The notes beneath the pieces are model-generated. The model saw only the letters and a program-made list of their open reading frames with translations. It was not told the DNA's origin and searched no databases. From assembly GCA_902806575.1 (NCBI GenBank), contig CADCXD010000018.1:496001-560000 (forward strand): a DNA stretch of 64,000 nucleotides, read 5' to 3'. This DNA comes from Jackrogersella multiformis (Eukaryota; Ascomycota; Sordariomycetes; Xylariales; Hypoxylaceae). Both the position numbers and the translations under genes were made by a program. Below are positions 57,246 to 64,000 of this stretch, piece after piece; position 1 is the first letter of the stretch; each line of letters begins with the position of its first letter.

Positions 57246-58176
57246 ATGCCAATTCGAAACCCATTCGCCAGGCGATCCGGTCTTCTCAACGGTACCGAGG
57301 TCAAGGACGAGAACGTCCGACCCGGTGCGCTGGTTTCCGGCTCTGCGCAAGCCGGCTTCGAGAAGGTCGACACAATTGGGTCAAAGGCATCCTCATCTCT
57401 GAGTATCCGAAGCTCAAAAGGCCGAGACAATGGTGATTACCAGATGAGTGGTTCGTCTGCGCCTTAGGACTTTGCGCCCGAAATATAGACTGACTTGTAA
57501 TTCTAGTTGTGAATGACAGCGGGGTCTATCTTCCGGTATGTATCATCTCCGGCTATTCGAGCCCGCGACGATAAACAATTATAGCACGGCGCTAATATGT
57601 TTAATTGTAGCCTTCACCATCGGACGATAAGGGCCTCTGGCCAAGACGTTCCGCGGCGTCTCGAACTTCTATGGACACCCGTAGCAGCATTGGGGATATT
57701 GAACATTTCTCCATATCTCGTGAATCTTTCGACTCTTACCGTCGGTCCTTCGTACGTCGTGTTCTTACCTTAATTCCGCTACGTCTTACATGTCAAACTA
57801 ACTGTATCTGAAGGACATTTCGGCTAGATCGCCTATCATAATCCATGACCAACCCCGCCAGAGTCTTGATTCCGCCCGGTTTACTCGATCACCGCGAATG
57901 TCCGTCAGAAGCCGTCCCTGGAACCCGCCGACCGCCGAGGAGGGCTTCGAGGAAGTCGGGTTGAACGATGATCTGAAACAGCAGCCGAAGAAGAGAAGCT
58001 TCTTCGCCAAATTCTCCGAGTCGCAAGAGCCTACTACGCATACTCATACGCAGAGTACGGGTATGTCTCGATTCATCCCAGGACGGAAACGAGCGCAAAG
58101 CGGCCAAGGATCTGAACTAGGCCAGATCGAGCGACCCAAGTCTCGCCAGTCGATTGAAGGACAGGAGATACAGTAA
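57246..58176 (+). CDS. Basic/serine-rich fungal protein, uncharacterised
   Basis: Four exons, 57246-57447, 57507-57535, 57611-57751 and 57814-58176, give 244 residues. All joins are in phase, including a 29-bp second exon reading VVNDSGVYLP across its edges. The protein is rich in Arg, Ser and Pro and is probably disordered. Blocks that look conserved are MPIRNPFARRSG at the start, DDKGLWPRR, SRPWNPPTAEEGFEEVGL and KKRSFFAKFSES. There is no signal peptide, membrane helix or catalytic domain. The many RS/SR and RxxS sites suggest phosphorylation. I recognise it only as a type of protein found across filamentous ascomycetes; the function is unknown. Confidence 0.75.
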
Positions 58177-58839
58177 TACCCTATATGTGACGAATGAGTT
58201 GGAGACAAATATGCATAAATGATTTTACGGCGTTCAAAGAGGTACCGGATGGGGCATCATGATATCTGAGCGATCGCTTGCCCCTTGTTCAGCAGAAATT
58301 TATTCACGACTAGTCGCTCGCTTCTGCGCATGACGAGCTGATAGATGATGGTTAGGGTGAAAAAGGCAGATGGAAACAGTTTAGGCTGTGTAATCTGGGG
58401 CCCTGAAAGAAAATGGGTAATGAATTATAAGAGTAATGGAATGGCATATGTGCTATGGAGAATCAGATACCAGCTCGTAATGGCCCAAATATAATAATTT
58501 TGCCTGGACCTTGTAAGACAAAAACCCAATCTTGCGATATGTCTCAAATCGGGTACCTGCATTGAACTTTGATATTCATTCTTTTGTGATGAGTACATTA
58601 GCAGGTCTTATTTATTAAGTGAGGTTAAACATCATCCCCGCCAATTTGATATTTAATATTTAGACCGCGACCCCACCAACCCACGTTCCGTTTACATACA
58701 TTTGACCACAGGCCGGCCGATAAGACTAAAATATTTCTTATCGGCATTATCGATTGATTTTCATTCAAGAACAACTTATCTATCTAGGTATTATCACCCA
58801 CCTACGTTCGTTAATATTCCAGCACTTGGGCGTCTCATC
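58177..58839. other. Intergenic
   Basis: Upstream region of ACL4. The open frame that extends the ACL4 reading frame to 58702 is not used, because the family start is at 58840. Confidence 0.5.
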
Positions 58840-59982
58840 ATGGCACCCAGACGGCCAGATAAGAAGTCGAAGAAGCAGAAAGGAGCCATATCCCGAGCGG
58901 CCGCCGGCGATTCAAAACCGGTATTTCCCCAGGTCCTAGTCAAAGCAGCCGAATACCAACTCCAAGAGGGCAACGTCCAAGATGCGGCCACGCTGGCGGA
59001 GAAGGCGCTGGAGCAGTCCTCCGCCGGCTCGGACGACGAGCTCTCGTCGCTGAACTTCCTCGGCCAGATCAACCTCGAACTGGGCGATTTCGACGCGGCG
59101 AGGGCGTACTTCCTGCGCGCCGTCGCGATCGACGGGGACGGTGCCAAGGACGAGGCCGTCGGCGGCGGGCCCGAGAAGTTCCTGTGCCTGGCGCAGCTGA
59201 GCGAGGAGGGCGGCAAGGACAGCGTCGGGTGGTTCGAGAAGGGCACCGTGGCGCTGAAGGCGCAGATCGCGACGCTCGCGGGGGCGCGCCGCAGGAGCCC
59301 CGAGCAGGAGGCGCTGCTCGACGAGCTGAAGAAGAAGCTGGCCATGACGCTGTGCTCCGTCGCCGAGGTCTACATGACCGACCTCTCCTGGGAGGACGAC
59401 GCCGAGCAGCGCTGCGAGACCCTCGTCACGGAGGCCACGCTGGTCGCGCCCGACTTCGCCGAGACCTGGCAGACGCTGGCCAACGTGCGCATCTCCCAGG
59501 ACAGGAGGGAGGACGCGAAGGCCGCGCTGACGAGGAGCCTGGACCTCTGGAAGGACCTGCCCCCCGAAGACCTCTCCGTCCCCGACTTCCCGAGCCGCGT
59601 CGCGCTGGCGAGGCTGCTCATGGAGGTGGATATGGAGCAGGAGGCGATCGAGGTGCTCGAGCGGCTGGTCGGCGAAGACGACCAGAGCGTCGAGGTCTGG
59701 TACCTGGGCGGCTGGGGGCTCTACGTCATGGGCGAGAAGCAAAAGGCGGGCAAGGCGAGCGAGGAGGACTGGAAGGCCTCGTGGATATCCGGCCGCGTGT
59801 GGCTGAACCAGTGCCAGCACCTGTACAAGCTACAAGACTACGAGGACGAGCGGCTGGGCGAGCACGCCCAGGAGCTCCTTTCTCTCATCGCCAAGGAGCT
59901 CGGCGAGGCGCCCGACGGAGAGGGCGACGAGGGCGAGTGGGAGGATGAGGGCGAGGATAGCGACGAGGAGATGAAGGATTAA
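58840..59982 (+). CDS. acl4: Assembly chaperone of ribosomal protein L4 (Acl4-like)
   Basis: TPR protein that in yeast captures newly made Rpl4 and escorts it to the nucleus for 60S assembly. Single exon, 380 residues from the ATG at 58840. The N-terminus is basic (RRPDKKSKKQKG, a possible nuclear signal). TPR-like helix pairs follow, such as AAEYQLQEGNVQDAATLAEKAL, NFLGQINLELGDFDAARAYFL and WQTLANVRISQDRREDAKAAL. The tail is strongly acidic (EGEWEDEGEDSDEEMKD), as expected for binding a basic ribosomal protein. The TPR architecture is firm; the Acl4 assignment is by overall layout and remembered similarity. The gene is very GC-rich and convergent with GIR2. Confidence 0.82.
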   Translation: MAPRRPDKKSKKQKGAISRAAAGDSKPVFPQVLVKAAEYQLQEGNVQDAATLAEKALEQSSAGSDDELSSLNFLGQINLELGDFDAARAYFLRAVAIDGDGAKDEAVGGGPEKFLCLAQLSEEGGKDSVGWFEKGTVALKAQIATLAGARRRSPEQEALLDELKKKLAMTLCSVAEVYMTDLSWEDDAEQRCETLVTEATLVAPDFAETWQTLANVRISQDRREDAKAALTRSLDLWKDLPPEDLSVPDFPSRVALARLLMEVDMEQEAIEVLERLVGEDDQSVEVWYLGGWGLYVMGEKQKAGKASEEDWKASWISGRVWLNQCQHLYKLQDYEDERLGEHAQELLSLIAKELGEAPDGEGDEGEWEDEGEDSDEEMKD

Positions 59983-60256
59983 CCTAGTGTTTCTTCGCAG
60001 GGCAATGGAAGGAAAGGGGTTAATTATAGATGGAAGATACGGATGATACCACGATACGTAGGGGGCTCTTGTCTTGGCATGGAGACGGCGTTAGGAAACT
60101 CAAAAAGGGGTGGTTGCTTTCATCATGTTCATCCATAAATGCAATGAGACGGTTTTCCGATTTATCCACCAAGGCAATTTTTTCCTGATTTGCGCCAGAA
60201 CTCCGAGCCAAATGCTCGACCACACGGAATCCGAGATATCGATGCTGCTATTGCCA

Positions 60257-61037
60257 TCATGCCTCGATCTTGAGGTTCTCGATTTGCTCAGCGGGGATGC
60301 TATAGTCGTCCTCGCCTTCGTCGATCTTGCCTACTAATCCGCGCTCCCACAGCTGCCTTCCCGTTAACTTGACCGGCTCCTTGATCTTTGCCTTTTTCAG
60401 CTCCGCCAGCTTCTCCTCCTCCTCCTGCTTCTGCTGGTCCTCCATCTCCTTCAGGAAGCCCTCGCGCCACTTCATGAAGGTCTCCGGCGTCACCGGCGTG
60501 CCGTGGAACTTCTTGTTCTCCTCCCGCTCGGCGGCGAGCAGCACCTCCTCGCGCACCTTGGCGGCGGCGGCCTTGCGGTCCGCGACTATCTGCTCGGCTT
60601 CCTCTTTGAGGGTGTTCACCAGCGTGAACACCATGGCCATGCCCATGTTCTCCTGGATGGCGTCTTCGAGCCCCTTCAGCAGCTGCGCCTTGTCGGCAGC
60701 GACGGCGAAGTAGGGGTAGGGCGCGGCGTTCTGCGGCGGGGAGAGGTCGAGTACGGGCGCCTCGTCCGGGTAGTCGTCCGGGTAGCGCACGTGCAGGATG
60801 ATGGTGGGGGGTTCGGGGGCTTCGTCTTCGTCATGGTTGCCGTCGTCGGGGAGGTCGAGCTTGATTGATATTCGATACTCGTTGTCGGATATATCTGGTT
60901 TATTATTATCGAGCATCAGCACGTTCGAATTGTCTTGTATGGTGGGGTATGAGGTATTCAGGTCACTGACCTGTGATTTCATCTGGGAATATAGAGTCCA
61001 GGACTTCGCGTTCTTCGACCTGGTCTTCTTTCCCCAT
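60257..61037 (-). CDS. gir2: RWD-domain protein Gir2
   Basis: In yeast Gir2 binds the GTPase Rbg2 and Gcn1, linking translating ribosomes to amino-acid starvation signalling. Two exons, 61037-60971 and 60894-60257, give 234 residues. The join produces MGKEDQVEEREVLDSIFPDEITDISDNEYRISIKLDLP, the family start. The RWD domain (about 6-125) includes ILHVRYPDDYPDEAPVLDL; a charged coiled coil follows. Then comes GTPVTPETFMKWREGF and the conserved C-terminal KLTGRQLWERGLVGK block. It is convergent with ACL4 and divergent from PUF6. Confidence 0.92.
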
Positions 61038-61411
61038 TTTGGCGCAGAGAACAGCGACCTCTAACTAGGTGATGAGTGGATGAATAGTAAGGTTTATTTA
61101 TTTACAAATTTATTTACAAAGAGATCATGTCTGAATAAGTTAAAGCTTATTTACACTTTACACCAGTAGGTACCGACGTAATATCAGCTATCGTATCGTA
61201 TCGTATCTGCATGCACTAAATAAGCATAAGATTAAGATATTTAGGTGGGGCCGCGGGGTGAAGATTGCGCCTCACCGCCCGGCATTATACCGGTTCCACT
61301 AAATTTTTTCTTAGTCCAGGGATCACAGATCTCGAGAGTTTGCTTGAAGACAATATATTCACCATTGAACAACAACCAGTCGCAAATTTCGCCTATACTG
61401 CGGATTTCACG
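61038..61411. promoter_or_regulatory. Divergent GIR2/PUF6 promoter
   Basis: This 374-bp region lies between two translation/ribosome genes. It contains GATGAG (61071-61076), the core of the PAC element, and an AAATTTTTT run (61301-61309) resembling the RRPE element of ribosome-biogenesis genes. A triple TCGTA repeat lies at 61191-61205. The regulatory roles are inferred from budding yeast. Confidence 0.4.
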
Positions 61412-63552
61412 ATGGCGCCTAAAGGAGAGGTTATGGGACATAAACGAAAGCTCGCAAGTCATACCAAGGAGCATCTAAGCAAGAAGCCGAAGTTCGACAA
61501 GAAACAACCGCGGATACAAGACCCAGAGGATATGAGTGATGGCAATGAGATCAGCGACTTTTCAGATCTTGACGATGGCGGTGCTCCCTTGACCAATTCG
61601 AAGTCGCAGGCGAATGGTTCGAACCATGACGACAACCAGGCTGGGAAAAACGTCGAAGGAGGTTAGTCGAAGCAAGAGAGCAAGCTTTCGAATATTACTA
61701 ACCTCATACAGGTCAAAACTCCCGCGAATCTCACATAAAACAGAAGCAGCTCGTCCAAGAGCGCAGAGCGCAGAAGCCCCTAGCAGATGAACTAAATCGA
61801 ACGAAGAAGCTTTGGGAGAGATTGCGGTTGAAGTCTAAAGTTCCGAAAGACGAGAGGCAAAAGCTCGTCGAAGAGCTTTTCAGCATCACAACTGGTCGCA
61901 TGAAGGACTTTGCGCTCAAGCACGACGCTGTCCGTGTCGTTCAGACCGCCATCAAGTACGCGACCCCGGAGCGCAGGAAGATGATTGCGAAAGAGCTGCG
62001 AGGCACATACCCTATATTGGCCGAGAGCAAGTACGCCAAATTCCTGATTGGCAAGCTCCTCGTGAAAGGCGATGAGGAGGTTCGAGATATCATTGTTCCC
62101 GAATTCTTCGGCAAGGTCCGAAAGCTCATCAATCACCCTGAAGCCTCTTGGATTCTGGACGATATCTACAGAGGCATTGCGACTAAGGAGCAGAAGGCTA
62201 TCCTGTTAAGAGAGTGGTACGGGCCCGAGTTTCACATTTTCCGGCAGTCGACAGAGGGCGAGAATGCCCCTTCGGCGGAGCTCTCCCAAATTCTTGCTGA
62301 ACAGCCAAGTAAACGGGGACCGCTTATGAGATATCTGCTTGACTTGACGAACCAACTCGTTCAAAAGAAGATGACTGGGTTTACGATGCTGCATGACGCC
62401 ATGTATCAATACTACCTCAACGTCAAGCAGGGCACAGAGGAAGCTAAAGAATACATTGAAATGATCAAGGAAGACGAGAATGGCGACCTGCTAAAGAACA
62501 TGGCCTTCACCAAGTCTGGCGCTCGACTTGTGTGCTTACTACTCGCCCACGGAACGGCCAAGGACCGAAAGCATATCTTGAAGACGTACAAAGATACTTT
62601 CCAGCTCATGTCGAGCGATCCCTATGGCCACTTGATTATTCTTGCTGCCTACGACTTGATCGACGACACCGTCTTAACTTCCAAGTCCATCATATCCGAA
62701 TTGATAGGGAAGACGGAGCAAGACGAAGCTACCAATATTGTCATTAGTATCAATGATCCAAATGCGCGTCTAACAATCCGATATCCACTCGAGGGTACGT
62801 CCAAGGCCCTCTTTGACCCAGGTCGTGCCGATGACGTGAAACTCCTCGAGGAACTCTGGGAGATTCGAAAGACTACAAGCAAGAAAGACCCCGAGATCCG
62901 TCGGAAAGAGCTCGTCGCAGCTTTGTCGCCACATCTACTAGCTGCCATTGCCTCGTCACCGGTGGATATAATTTCCACCTCCCATGGATCCCTGATGGTT
63001 ACCGAGGCTCTCCTTTCTTGTATCGGAAACAAGACCAAGGCGTTACAGGCGATAGCATCTACCGCAGAGGGTGATCCCAACGAGGAGCCACCTAAGGATG
63101 AACTCGTCCCTCGAGAGCACATCTCCAAGGCTCCTTACGGGGGCCGCATGTTTAAAACTCTAATAGCCGGTGGTCATTTTGACAAAGCGGCACGTCGCGT
63201 CGTACTAGTCGACCCTCCCCTTCACTTCGCAGATATACTGTACCCTTTCATCAAAGACCATATCATGGCCTGGGCAACGGGTCCAAGCTCATTCGTGGTG
63301 CTCAGCCTCCTAGAAGCAGACGACTTCTCCCACAAGGACGAGCTCAGAAGCATACTGAATAAAAACAAGAAAGCGCTAGACAAATCAGCGACGGAGGAGA
63401 CGCCGGAACAGAAGGCCGCGAAGGAGGCCGCAGAGGCGAACGGGGAGGACAAGAAACCAACAAAGAAGAAGGGCAAGAAATCAGGACCGAAAAAGGAGGC
63501 GCCGGTCGGAAATATGGGATCGAAGCTGCTGCTGGAGAAGTTGAAGGGCTAG
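61412..63552 (+). CDS. puf6: Pumilio-type RNA-binding protein PUF6
   Basis: Puf-A/PUF6 proteins bind structured RNA, act in 60S subunit assembly, and in yeast repress ASH1 mRNA. Two exons, 61412-61661 and 61712-63552, give 696 residues. A basic nuclear-signal-like N-terminus (KKPKFDKKQPR) and an acidic stretch come first. The PUM-like repeats (about 130-640) include HDAVRVVQTAIKYATPERRK, YAKFLIGKLLVKG, DPYGHLIILAAYD and HGSLMVTEALLSCIGN. The Lys-rich tail contains KPTKKKGKKSGPKK. Start chosen: the ATG at 61412, which gives the usual MAPKGE start; an in-frame upstream extension to 61265 lacks family character. The intron is 50 bp. Confidence 0.93.
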
Positions 63553-64000
63553 TCGCTTGTAACGGCTTAAGTATAATAGAGGATAGGAGTTCATGAATGT
63601 GAAAATAATATGGTCTCGGTATCATGAGCCTTGTTCCGGCCTGCTTAGATGTGAAGTGATAGATAGGTCATGGTAATATCGTGTCGACGTCAAGGCAAGT
63701 GAGTGCAGCTACTCGGTGGCGATGGTACTTGAGCAGTTGTTCCGCGAACCATGTATACAAGGCCGCAGTAGCACAGGGAACTACCATCGTTGCGTTCGGT
63801 TGCCTTGTGATCTGTATGTAGGATCAATCGCCTTGGCAGACGCAGCTCTCCGAATGTGGTTATCAAAAACATAATTTTTCGTGGTTTACGGCTCGAATAG
63901 GGTGTCTAATGTTCTCCTAGCTTGGCCTTGTGCAATGAAGGGTTATGTCTGCTTCGTCGCCACGGGGAACTTGTGTGTTATTGACGTGCGCAATGCTAGA
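63553..64000. other. PUF6 3' flank
   Basis: No gene or named element is seen up to the window end. Confidence 0.5.

Noticed and set aside
58702..58839. 46-codon N-terminal extension of ACL4
   Set aside because: The extension lacks the basic, low-complexity start of the family, whereas the ATG at 58840 gives MAPRRPDKKSKK. It is more likely 5' UTR.
61616..61626. GGTTCGAACCA resembling a B box
   Set aside because: It lies in the coding exon of PUF6 (Gly-Ser-Asn codons) with no A box or tRNA fold nearby.

Overview
The window is nuclear DNA of a filamentous ascomycete (Pezizomycotina, most likely a Sordariomycete). The evidence is short spliceosomal introns of 50-141 bp with GTRNGT donors and CTAAC/CTGAC-like branch sites, a conventional kinesin that closely resembles the Neurospora protein, fungal-type SUN/GH132 and Rieske proteins, and long AT-rich intergenic stretches. 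There are no operons, ribosome binding sites or CRISPR arrays. I joined the multi-exon genes by hand from splice signals, reading phase and family conservation; exon coordinates are given in each entry.

Layout, left to right. 1-3.8 kb: no confident gene. 3.8-10.8 kb: conventional kinesin (-), a doubtful small ORF (-), RAD6/UBC2 (-), and a mitochondrial acetyl-CoA acetyltransferase (+) divergent from RAD6. 11.3-13.1 kb: PCI-domain CSN12/Thp1-like protein (+). 13.1-15.8 kb: gap with tRNA-like pol III promoter remnants and a TATA-led small ORF. 15.8-17.4 kb: SUN-family cell-wall protein (-). 20.9-21.9 kb: secreted germin/spherulin-type cupin (+). 23.1-23.2 kb: U6 snRNA gene (-) with a B box just past its terminator. 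24.3-25.8 kb: membrane-anchored histidine acid phosphatase-like protein (-). 26.9-28.6 kb: F-box protein (-). 29.2-31.1 kb: methylmalonate-semialdehyde dehydrogenase (-). 31.8-33.4 kb: V-ATPase subunit H (-). 34.1-34.7 kb: stand-alone Rieske protein (-). 36.4-37.7 kb: cysteine-rich single-pass surface protein (+). 39.0-40.0 kb: ribosomal protein L9 (-), divergent from retromer VPS26 (40.7-41.9 kb, +). 42.6-46.2 kb: nucleoporin NUP120 (-), divergent from RAD51 (46.7-47.9 kb, +). 49.0-50.2 kb: fungal single-pass membrane protein (-). 50.2-53.5 kb: geneless. 53.5-54.1 kb: membrane-anchored thioredoxin (+). 54.9-55.8 kb: formyltetrahydrofolate deformylase (+). 57.2-58.2 kb: basic/serine-rich fungal protein (+). 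58.8-63.6 kb: ACL4 (+), GIR2 (-) and PUF6 (+), three ribosome/translation genes side by side.

Most genes are housekeeping and functionally unrelated. The visible linkages are divergent promoters (RAD6/ACAT, RPL9/VPS26, NUP120/RAD51 with an MluI cell-cycle box, GIR2/PUF6) and the ACL4-GIR2-PUF6 group. A palindromic motif ACCTAGGT, often extended to TACCTACCTAGGTAGGTA, recurs throughout the intergenic DNA and one intron, and I saw it in no coding exon. I found no clear new multi-gene system. The best leads are the U6 promoter arrangement, the membrane thioredoxin with a CPPC active site, the phosphatase lacking a recognisable HD motif, and the dispersed palindrome.
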